Position numbers and translations under genes: made by a program. Below the pieces are notes generated by a model. That model ran no database searches. It had not been told where the DNA came from and saw only the letters and a program-made list of their open reading frames with translations. Below, piece after piece: positions 56,059-64,000 of a DNA stretch of 64,000 bases. Position 1 is the first letter of the stretch, and each line of letters opens with the position of its first letter. The DNA comes from Lomentospora prolificans (lineage: Eukaryota > Ascomycota > Sordariomycetes > Microascales > Microascaceae): NCBI GenBank assembly GCA_029532625.1, contig JARFXM010000011.1:2666001-2730000 (forward strand), given 5' to 3'.

Positions 56059-58542
56059 TTAGCCATTCTCTTGAGCCTCCAACTCCGCTAATAGATCAGC
56101 CTCGAGATCCTCCTCAAACGACCCCCTTCTCTCTTCTTCTTCTGCTACCATATCTGCAACCTTCTTCCTATCTGGCCCGTCGTCATCGCCCGCGCCGGGT
56201 GCGGGAGGATCAGCATTCGGCTTCTCCGAAACATCACCATTTGTTAGCCGCTGGCGCTTCGTCTCTCCCTCGACATCCTCCTCTGCTTTCCTCTTGCCGC
56301 CAGACTGGGAGGAGGGTGTTGGCTTAGACGAAGGAACTGACTCGTCGTTATCTCCATCCTGATCACCGTCGTCGCCCTCATCGCCCTCATTGCCCTCATT
56401 TGTATCGCCATCCTCGTCCTCATCCAAGTCGGAAGCATCGCTTCCCAGGAACTCCGCAAGTTCGTCGTCAGCACCTTCCCAGTCAAATGTCTTCAAGTCG
56501 TCAATTGGACTAGTCGATCCCTCCTCTAGCTGATGAGGCATGACGTGGTCCACATCAATCACTAGCCTCTCCTCACCCCGTCGGGCATTGTCGTCCTCCT
56601 CATCCTCATCATCGCCGTCACCATCTTCGTCGATCTCCAATTCCTGTGGTTGCCCAGACTCGTCAATGATTGTCAGTGTCGGGGTTTCCGCACCCTTCTC
56701 CTCATCCTCGTCCGCATCCGAAACCTGCTCTTCAGCCGGCTTCGCGGATGACCGTTTCCTATCCGATGGGTGAACCTCAACGAGGTATGGTGTTTCGTCG
56801 AGCGCCTTCCATTGGCTGAGACAGTCAATGAGCCAGTATTGGTTTACTATCTTGATGGTCGGAATCTTGGCAGCTTGTCGTAATTTCTCCGTCCGCGGCC
56901 TCTGTGTCGATACAACGAGATGCGTTACGCGTTTCGAAATGTGCGTATCCAAACTCGCGCCGAAACTCATAATTTGAAGCCCAAGTTCCGACTGGAGGAC
57001 GTCGACACCAAGCGGTACGAGGCCGGATAGCACAATGACAGCTCCCCTGAGCACGCCCCCCTTGAGTTCGTCCAGTATGTATCCAGCATCCGGGACTAGC
57101 GACAAGTCGTCCTTGTTTGCAGGATTTTTCTCGTCATAGCTTTTATAAAACTCTCTGTGTAGGTCGGTCAAGTGTTGCCCAATGTGAGTGAGCTCGTCGT
57201 CATCATCACGAAGGACATGATGCCTCGCCGCTGAAGACGCGGATGACGACTGCGTCGAATCGCCCGCCTCCTCTGTTTTCTGGGCCATGTCATCTTCTTT
57301 GTCTAGCTCCTCTTGCATGTGAAGCAAGGGGCGTTCCTTGATTTGCTTCTCCAACGACTTCTCTTGTTCTGCCGCCTGCTGACGCTGGAGCGCTTTGTCT
57401 TGACCACTACTCATGCCAATAAGGTCATCAAGTGCCGATGCCGTCTTGCTTACCGACGTGTCACTTGCGGAGGTGGCATTTGTCGAGGTCGGTGGGCCCC
57501 CACCATTGGGTGCTTTGGGCGGCGAAGGTAGGATATCTTGCCTCTTGGGTAGGAAGCTAGAATTGATATCACCAATTCCCTTGAAAAAGTCGTAGGGGGT
57601 AACCTTGATCAAGTTCGGGCGGTTCCTGGGCCAGACATCCGACCTGTCATCAATGATCGCGACCATGTCTGTGCTGACGGGGAACAAGCGGTGGAGATTT
57701 TTGGAGACGATGTTTCCATTTTCGTCTCGGGAAATCACTCGGTTGCCAAAGTACTTCATATCTGGGTCGATAATTTTGGCTATGTTGAGCGCGTAGGCGC
57801 GAGTACCCATCGTGTAGACATGCATTTCATACATGTCCGCCATCGATTTGAGGAACTCGGCAAGGCCGGGTCGCATCTTGATATAGTACCAGCACCCAGA
57901 AGCTAGGCCGCGAGGTCCATCGTCGTTAAGCTGGAAACTCCGGACATCCTTGACAGCCTCGTAGTTGGGGTTCGTCGGATCGCTCTGCCATTCGCCAATG
58001 GTGGGCTCGATACACGCGTGGATGATCGTCTGGTCAAGATCCACGACAAGACTCAGCTTGCGTTGTTCGAGCAGGCGCCTCTGGGTGGCATGCTCCACTC
58101 TTGCGGCCAGATTCGAACTGACAGTGAGGCCAGTATTGTCGTGCGTCATGTTAATCGTGGCTCGCGACGTCTCGGGTGTCTCGGAGGACCAGTCAATCTC
58201 CGTCATGTCCTTACCACAGATCGCACAGAGACCCTGGAATTGGACCTCATGGCTGCACGACTCTTCGATCACCATGCAAGGTCCGTCCTTCTCAATGGTC
58301 TCGCCCTCGCGGATGCGCCATTCTGTCAGTTTACCATCGGCTGGTGCTTCCCAGGAAACTAGCGTAACTTGCTCTTCCTCTCTCGACTCGCCGCGAAAGG
58401 AGTCGCCGACCTCTTTAGTCCATTTGAATTTGTACTCGAAGACAGCCTCACGCTTCTTAACTTCGTCTCCGGGAGATTTTAAAAACTTGGTTATTGTTAT
58501 AGGGTAGCGCAAACGCGACCCAAGGAATAGAGTCTTGGTCAT
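56059..58542 (-). CDS. FCP1: RNA polymerase II CTD phosphatase Fcp1
   Basis: An intronless frame of 827 residues. The FCP homology domain holds the catalytic DLDQT (168-172, DxDxT class) in LSLVVDLDQTIIHACIEPT, then MRPGLAEFLKSM, MYEMHVYTMGTRAYALNI and AIIDDRSDVWPRNRPNLI. A BRCT domain follows (about 490-585: GAVIVLSGLVPLGV, ISKRVTHLVVSTQRPRTEKL, YWLIDCLSQWKALDE). The region after it is strongly acidic and disordered, and the extreme C-terminus EEDLEADLLAELEAQENG resembles the acidic-hydrophobic helix through which human FCP1 binds the RAP74 subunit of TFIIF. Fcp1 removes Ser2 phosphates from the polymerase II C-terminal domain so the enzyme can be recycled. A lipoyl-like N-terminal segment (TEWRIREGETIEKDGPCMVIEE) and a CAICGKDM zinc-knuckle-like motif precede the catalytic domain, as in other fungal Fcp1 proteins. 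Confidence 0.96.
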   Translation of the reverse strand: MTKTLFLGSRLRYPITITKFLKSPGDEVKKREAVFEYKFKWTKEVGDSFRGESREEEQVTLVSWEAPADGKLTEWRIREGETIEKDGPCMVIEESCSHEVQFQGLCAICGKDMTEIDWSSETPETSRATINMTHDNTGLTVSSNLAARVEHATQRRLLEQRKLSLVVDLDQTIIHACIEPTIGEWQSDPTNPNYEAVKDVRSFQLNDDGPRGLASGCWYYIKMRPGLAEFLKSMADMYEMHVYTMGTRAYALNIAKIIDPDMKYFGNRVISRDENGNIVSKNLHRLFPVSTDMVAIIDDRSDVWPRNRPNLIKVTPYDFFKGIGDINSSFLPKRQDILPSPPKAPNGGGPPTSTNATSASDTSVSKTASALDDLIGMSSGQDKALQRQQAAEQEKSLEKQIKERPLLHMQEELDKEDDMAQKTEEAGDSTQSSSASSAARHHVLRDDDDELTHIGQHLTDLHREFYKSYDEKNPANKDDLSLVPDAGYILDELKGGVLRGAVIVLSGLVPLGVDVLQSELGLQIMSFGASLDTHISKRVTHLVVSTQRPRTEKLRQAAKIPTIKIVNQYWLIDCLSQWKALDETPYLVEVHPSDRKRSSAKPAEEQVSDADEDEEKGAETPTLTIIDESGQPQELEIDEDGDGDDEDEEDDNARRGEERLVIDVDHVMPHQLEEGSTSPIDDLKTFDWEGADDELAEFLGSDASDLDEDEDGDTNEGNEGDEGDDGDQDGDNDESVPSSKPTPSSQSGGKRKAEEDVEGETKRQRLTNGDVSEKPNADPPAPGAGDDDGPDRKKVADMVAEEEERRGSFEEDLEADLLAELEAQENG

Positions 58543-60301
58543 ATTGGGGACATATGGGGGGAATTCGGTAGTCCCATCACCAGGCCATTGGTGGGCAAGG
58601 GTTGATCAGGGAGACGGTGAGGTCAGGAATAATTCGTCGTCCCAACGCACGTGGGGCAAGGGGTTCAATAGAGATGGCAGAAGAACGCTCTTTGTTGGCA
58701 GCCACTTGTCGCGGGAGGTGCGAAGTAGTGGTATGCGGTCGCTAGAAAAAAGGAGGCCAATCGCTAACACGCAGTGGCTTGAACTCTCGAGGCAAGCAAT
58801 CAGAGGAGGGGAGTTAGGTCAAAGGCGCTCCGAAAATATCGACCTCGCAGCGCGTCAGACGCAAATAATTGGGCGACTAGATGGAATTGGTAATGCGGAA
58901 GTCGAGTGTGTTCCAAAATGACTGATGTGCAACGCGGGACCCGTTTACTATTATCCCAAGCGCGATGTGAGGTGAAGACGCGGCGCAAGTCCCGATCGAG
59001 GATAAAATAACAAGAGACCGCGTGTTGGGTGATGCCGGGGCAAATACGGGTCGGGAAGAGATGTGTAGACTCGGGAGGCCGGAATGGTAATTGGCGGTAT
59101 GTAAATGTATAGTGGAGAGGCAAGAAGCTTCACACCGATCCTAAAATATTTGAGGAAAGACTCTTGGCAGAGAGCTCGAGCTGCGACTGCAAAGAAGTAT
59201 TTATTGTATTATAAGTGAACCGCAGGCGGAGCAAGGAAAAAAGAGGAAAGAGAGAGCAGCGGACCATGGTACCTTTGTACTCGTACAGCTGGGGAGCTCT
59301 TGCCTGCGAACCCGCGGGAAACCCCACTTATATACTTGTAGCGCTCGAAGGCCACGGTAGGAGAATAGGTACCGATACTGAAAGCGTGCGGATCTCCCTG
59401 GTTTATTGTTGCCTTCTTCGTCATACTGTAGGTACCGCTACCGCGCCGGACAAATCTTCCATCATCGTATACCTCCGCACCTAGCCACATAGTCCTGTCA
59501 TTGTGTGGCTGGCCCTGCGAAACTGGCCCGTGCGTTGATAGCTTCCCAAGTACTTTGTCACCTTGGGTTTGTTTGTCCCCCACTTCTCTGACCTCATCCA
59601 GGCCACTTGCGCCTGCTCCAACTGCTTCAACCTGAACCAGCATTGAGTCGTGCCTGAGCTAGAACCCCCTCTCGTGCCTGCCACAGATAGCCATCTGCCT
59701 AAAAATTGCGCGACCAGGGAAAGAAAAATGTATTCCGAAAGTTAATCTCGAGAATGCTGTGTTACGCCGTAAAGAGAAAGGCGTCTTGGGCGCATGAGAA
59801 TCAATCGTTTGGATAGAAATGCCTGCATCTTGTCATCACTGCTTAGCCGACAGGTGATCTCTTTTCGCCACTAAACACTTCTTAGCCCGCCCTCCATCAA
59901 CGCTCTCCTCAAACTGGATCCTCCTATGTAACATCAGGTGAGGAGGATACGAAAAGGGCTTCCCACCGGCGCCTACGGAGCGACTACGCATCACGCCGTT
60001 CGTTGAGTTCCGTGCCTGCCGGGAAGCGGGTCCGAAGCACACCATGAAAAACATAGAGATCCGGGCAACCGGACTAAATTACATTGATTGACGGATTAAA
60101 AAGTGATAAAAAGACCCTTTGCACTAGTCAATGATCTCGATAGTTATTTGATATAGAAATATATAGCTACACGAAAGTGCCTCTTACCAGAGGTGTAGTT
60201 CGTTCTGTTACACACGATTCAACTCATACACGAGACTCCTTCTCTGAATGGATTTCTTCGATTTGCAATCTCTCGCTATCCTCCTCCTTGGGGCCCGACA
60301 T
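58543..60301. other. Intergenic region, about 1.75 kb
   Basis: Upstream of FCP1 and downstream of the PIMT gene. Minus-strand frames of 144 codons (59209-59643) and 72 codons (59836-60054) are present but show no domain, good composition or splice partners. A non-coding transcript cannot be excluded. Confidence 0.5.
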
Positions 60302-61351
60302 TTACTTCTTAGGTGGATCCGTTAGCGGCACATAACGCACGCCAAACAGCCGCTTCTTCGTTACGTTTCCATTTTCATCCTTATCAATGTTCCAAACGTG
60401 TTGGCTCCACCCCTCGTCGTCGTCATCCACGGGAATAAACATCCTAGATCCCAAGATGAGTCTGTTAGCGAACCCATTATCACTAGCGTGCTCGCTGTCG
60501 CCGCCCTCACAGCCATCTCAAAACTCACCTTCCCGGAGACTTCAACTGGGCCAAAAGCTCAGCGTGCACTTCCCTCGCCGAGGCACCAACGTGGATGGCA
60601 TCCCAGCCCTTCCCACCTTCTTCCTCTCCCTCTCTCGGCGGTTCAACCCATCCCTTTCTTCCATCGCCTACCGTAAACTTGACCTTCCCTGCATCCAGGA
60701 ACGCTCTGCCTGCGGCGCTCTTCTTCATGTTCTTCTCGCCCAACTCCTTTAGCTCCTTGATATGCTCGATGCCAACCACTAAGCCCTTCTCCCCGACGAG
60801 CTCCGCTATCAAGTGAGTGAGGTAGCCGGATCCGGAGCCAATGTCGAGGACGCGGGGAGCCGGTCGGCTCGAGGTTGGTACCAGATACTCGATGAGGTTC
60901 TCCATGGCCGTCGCATGCATGTGCGGCGCAGATATGGTTGCACCATGGCCGATGGGCTGAGGCGCATCCTCGTATGCCATCATGGGAGCGTAGTGTGCCC
61001 GGTCAACCTGGTGATAAAGGTTAGCAACTTCCATAATTCCCCAAGATACAGCTATGGAGATATATAAGCGGTTTAAATCAAAGACCTGGCGTCGCCCACC
61101 TTGAGGAAAGCTTCCTTTACACGGGGATCCTGGATCAGCTTGTGTCTCCACATGTTCTCCACCAGCTCCGAGTTGGAGGTTCCCGTGCTTCTCCACGCCA
61201 TCTTCAACGCTTCTCGTAGCGAGCTAGTATTCCGGGAGGTAGTAATCTGTAAAGACTTTGTCCCCAAGCGTGTCGACAAAATCCTTTTGGTCGTGGATAG
61301 TGTATTTCGCAGTTGCGTAGCTGTTATGCGTGCAGCGAGTCTGGATCTCAT
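60302..61351 (-). CDS. pcm: Protein-L-isoaspartate O-methyltransferase
   Basis: Minus-strand exons 61351-61100, 61007-60529 and 60443-60302 give 290 residues. From Met51 the protein follows the family: MAWRSTGTSNSELVENMW, QDPRVKEAFLKVDRAHYAP, YEDAPQPIGHGATISAPHMHA, the S-adenosylmethionine motif VLDIGSGSGYLTHLIAEL, VVGIEHIKELKELGEKN, GDGRKGW, WDAIHVGASA, then MFIPVDDDDEGWSQHVWNID. It repairs age-damaged isoaspartyl residues by methylating them with S-adenosylmethionine. The extra first 50 residues are rich in Arg, Ser, Thr and Leu, with no acidic residue until Glu47, like a mitochondrial presequence. Starting at Met51 (61201) would give the usual cytosolic form of 240 residues. The 92-nt and 85-nt introns have standard ends. 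Confidence 0.93.
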
Positions 61352-62168
61352 GAAACGACTGGCAATGAGACAATGATATAGCCGTTATGTGTAGCGTAGA
61401 ATAACCATCAATCTATTCTAGAAGCTGGCGGGGTCTGGCTAGGGATGGAGAAAAGACTCTTACATATCCCTATGAAGTACAGGCAGGCCGGTGGCATCAG
61501 GTCACAATCCAATCTGGTGGTGATGTGATGATTCAATAAATCGTATGAAGTTACCTCGACCCCGAAAAGTGCGGGGCGCGGGCAGGCGCAAGGGTGAGGT
61601 AAGTTCGGAGGCGAATTAAAAAAGCAACTGTAACACACGCGGATGGACCCTCGGTGCAGCCCTAGCTCCTGCTCGTACTTGGAGAAGAAGCAACCGTTTT
61701 CGTTTAGACTTTCTTACTCGTAATTATTTTTCCATCTTGATTTAGCTTCTTCTTAGGACTATACTTGCATTCGAGTTATATCGTTTTGCGCAAGGGGCTG
61801 AAGAAGCCGTTGAGGACCCCGCAACATTTTACCGAGACACTGACGCAGGTCTCTGACAACGCAAACTGCTATAGATCCCTGTTGTTCTTTACAGCCCAGA
61901 TTGTAGGAGTCACAAATGTCACCAAGTGTAGAAGTCACAGCATTCACACACATATTCGTAATGGAAAAGTGGATAGTTCGAAGAGGAAAGGATATGATAT
62001 AGTCTTTGTGACGAGACGAGAGCGTCAATGCTTTCATGTACTATACGATCGATGAAAAAAATTCAGATAGGAAATTCGCCGTGTGCCGTGTGTTGTAGTA
62101 ATACATTATATCCGCCGCCCAGGCCCAAAGAGAAAGCAAGGAAAGCATAAACGAACAACAGAGAGCAT
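61352..62168. other. Intergenic region, about 0.8 kb
   Basis: PIMT promoter and the 3' flank of the Bsd2-like gene. No repeats or genes recognised. Confidence 0.55.
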
Positions 62169-63315
62169 CTACACCGCCCTCTCCGGAGACTCTCCTTCCG
62201 CTACGACGGGAATCCCCAGTCCTCGATCGGGGCTCCGGAGAACGAGCTGTTCGTGCCTTCTCGCGTGTAGGTAATCGCTAATCGCCCTAATCAGAATGAA
62301 CCACCCCACAACCATCAGGAGATACGAAAGCCACTCGGATCCGGAAATATCAAAAGTGTCATCCTCACTGTTCGTCACCTCACTAGGATCAAAATCGTGA
62401 GAATTCGGGTCGGGAGGCATCGCGTAACCGTCGGGGCCAGGCATCGTTCCGGAGGGAGGTGAGGAGCCAGCTGTAGCCTTGATACTGAAGCCGAATTGGA
62501 TAAGAGTGATACCAAGACCTGCGCGGGAACCGTTCTTGGCTGCGTGTGAAGAGTGGAGGAGGTAGGTGAGGAGGAAGCCGACAATCTGGAATGACCAAGA
62601 AACCAAGGCATTCCAGAGGAAACTGAAGAAAGAGCCTACTGGCAAGCCGTCGATGAAGACATCGTCAGGTCCGCCGAGCCCGGGCGCTAGAATGGTGGTC
62701 TCCCAGTACGGTGGCGCTTGGTCTGCCGCCGCTTGCTCATATGACTGATTGTACATTATTAGTATTCACCTCGTAATCCTGGATTGTTCCGATCAAACTT
62801 ACCGGAGGCTGCTCTTCCTTCTCGCCATCGCCCCGCTCGGGTTTCGCGGACATATTAGAAAACACACCGTCCGCCTGCGAACCGCCCCCGTAGACCCTAC
62901 CTCCCCGACTCCCGGCTGCTTCTTGCGGCACTGACTGATACCCATTCCTTCCCGTTCTTGCCGGCGCCTCTTGGCTACTTTGTGAGGGCGTGGTAGGTTC
63001 GGTCGGAAGGCTGTTGTTTCGCACCAGCCTTTGTCGGTCGTCAGACTCGTCTTCGCTATCATCTCCATCCGCATCAAAGGCGTCTTCTAAGTCTTGGTTT
63101 ACTCGTTGCCGGCGTTCGAATGACGAGGCTCTGGAATGGAATGATGGAGGTGGCGAGTTGGGGATCGGATGCATTTCTCGGGGGCCGCCGACAGGCGTTC
63201 GAGGATTCTCTTCGTCGCGGGTATTCACCTGGAAAGGAAGCGTGTTAGACGGCGAGATAGTCAATCGCGCACTTGTCGGTGGTCAACATACCCGCTCGTA
63301 GCCACTTCCTGTCAT
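62169..63315 (-). CDS. bsd2: Bsd2-like membrane adaptor (Ndfip family)
   Basis: Minus-strand exons 63315-63292, 63228-62803 and 62744-62169 give 341 residues. Exon 1 codes for only eight residues. The N-terminal half is hydrophilic, Ser/Asp-rich and disordered. The Ndfip/Bsd2 core begins at PPYWETTILAPGLGG, which contains a PPxY-like PPYW, followed by DDVFIDGLPVGSFFSFLWNALVSWSFQIVGFLLTYLLH (first helices), GSRAGLGITLIQFGF and WLSYLLMVVGWFILIRAISDYLHARR (third). The LPVGxxFxFxWN signature is typical. Yeast Bsd2 helps the Nedd4-type ligase Rsp5 recognise metal transporters such as Smf1 and polar membrane proteins, sending them to the vacuole. The protein would sit in Golgi/endosome membranes. 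The exon-1 splice (CGG|gtatgt) is phase 0 and the joins are exact. Confidence 0.9.
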
Positions 63316-63906
63316 GGTGTTGAGGAAAGGTGGTGGAAAGTATCTAGTGGTGGCGAGTCGAAACGTGCGGTCGGAAAGGTGACAAGAGAGAAATACGGAG
63401 AAGGAATGCTTGGGATGGCAAAGGAGTAAAAGATACCGCAATAATAGAGGGAGAAAAAAAAAAGGCCTCACGGAATAAAGAAAGAAAAAAAAAAAGAGCG
63501 CCAACGTAAGGCTCCTGAGAGAAGTTGATAGGCACCAAGGTGACAGATGGAAACGAATCGACGGAATGGTGGGAATGAAAGGAGGCTGAGCGGAGGGACG
63601 AGGAGAACGGCACAATGCAAGCGCACTGTAACTTGTAACTCTTGGGTGTCAGGGAAGGAAGTGGGGACTTTGGAGACTTGGGCAAAAGTGTCTCGTTTCG
63701 GCATGGTCAGTTCATTCCCAAATATTGCCTGAGGCAAATTATTAGGATCAGATGACGAAACACCGTCAAAACGAAGGTATGGCACTGTCTATCGCACAGT
63801 ACTGCAGTAATTTTTCATTGAACGCGACCGGCACGCATCACGAGCCTCAAGAGCATGATTAAAGTTTCGGTATGATTCGGCAGCCCTAGAAACCCGACCT
63901 TCTATC
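63316..63906. other. Promoter region of the Bsd2-like gene
   Basis: Contains A-rich runs (63451-63463, 63482-63495) and GA-rich sequence, which read as T and CT tracts in the sense direction of the Bsd2-like gene. No separate gene supported. Confidence 0.5.
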
Positions 63907-64000
63907 ATGTCCCGACCTGCGAGCGTAAGTATCTGGTCTTCTCTCATCACGTCTAACATACGCTAGGATTGGAGACCTGACAAACCCTGTGTTTAGCTTG
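63907..64000 (+). CDS. Possible first exon of a gene running off the right edge
   Basis: ATG at 63907 starts MSRPAS, followed directly by a strong donor (AGC|gtaagtatc) and, 43 nt later, an acceptor-like cgctag. The sequence after that acceptor reads DWRPDKPCV and then meets a TAG, so the gene would need another splice or a different acceptor outside the window. A very short first coding exon would match the pattern of the RTA1-like and Bsd2-like genes. Weak evidence. Confidence 0.25.

Noticed and set aside
59209..59643. 144-codon minus-strand frame upstream of FCP1
   Set aside because: No domain, no typical leader, no splice partners and start not in good context. It could be part of a non-coding transcript, but nothing supports a gene.

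Overview
The window is nuclear DNA of a filamentous ascomycete (Pezizomycotina, most likely a Sordariomycete). The evidence is the short 50-110 nt introns with GTRAGT-type donors and pyrimidine-rich acceptors, the moderately GC-rich codons, and families typical of this group: a UsgS-type membrane protein, an RTA1-type transporter, full-length ATG26, INP1, Bsd2 and an Mtf2-like protein. There is no operon structure, virus, CRISPR array or recognisable intact transposon. I found no convincing tRNA or rRNA gene. The species cannot be named from the sequence alone.

Layout. 0-9 kb: tail of an unidentified gene, an RSC1/RSC2-type double-bromodomain/BAH chromatin-remodelling subunit, and a Zn2Cys6 transcription factor. 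9-24 kb: UsgS-like membrane protein (minus), INP1 peroxisome-inheritance protein, RTA1-like 7-TM protein, Mtf2-like mitochondrial protein (minus) head-to-head with the WD40 protein CMR1, and a small single-TM protein. 24-28.5 kb: ATG26 sterol glucosyltransferase (minus). 28.5-35.5 kb: a gene-poor stretch holding one small secreted protein with an unusual acidic-pro/cationic-tail layout, plus several simple and tandem repeats. 35.5-37.5 kb: a large unidentified membrane protein. 38-49.5 kb: CHL1 helicase (minus), ribosomal protein L28 (six exons, one GC-AG intron), CDC7 kinase (minus) and condensin subunit CND1/YCS4. 49.8-64 kb: complex I subunit GRIM-19/NDUFA13 (minus), a DUF4267-like membrane protein, a secreted GMC oxidoreductase (minus), FCP1 CTD phosphatase (minus), protein-L-isoaspartate methyltransferase (minus), a Bsd2-like Nedd4-adaptor (minus), and possibly the first exon of another gene at the right edge.

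The content is mostly housekeeping. Chromosome maintenance is over-represented: RSC1, CMR1, CHL1, CDC7 and CND1, the last three within 11.4 kb and paired through divergent promoters (CHL1/RPL28 and CDC7/CND1). INP1 and ATG26 both concern peroxisomes. The most novel-looking item is the 133-residue secreted protein at 31.1-31.5 kb, laid out like a precursor that would release a 27-residue cationic C-terminal peptide at a Lys-Arg site. Other points of note are the GC-AG intron beside a 19-nt exon in RPL28, Cbf1- and Tbf1-like sites in the CHL1/RPL28 promoter, a possible dual-start mitochondrial/cytosolic isoaspartate methyltransferase, and an overlapping upstream ORF on CMR1. Exon boundaries were set by hand from splice consensus, reading frame and family conservation; coordinates are exact to the extent that manual counting allows.
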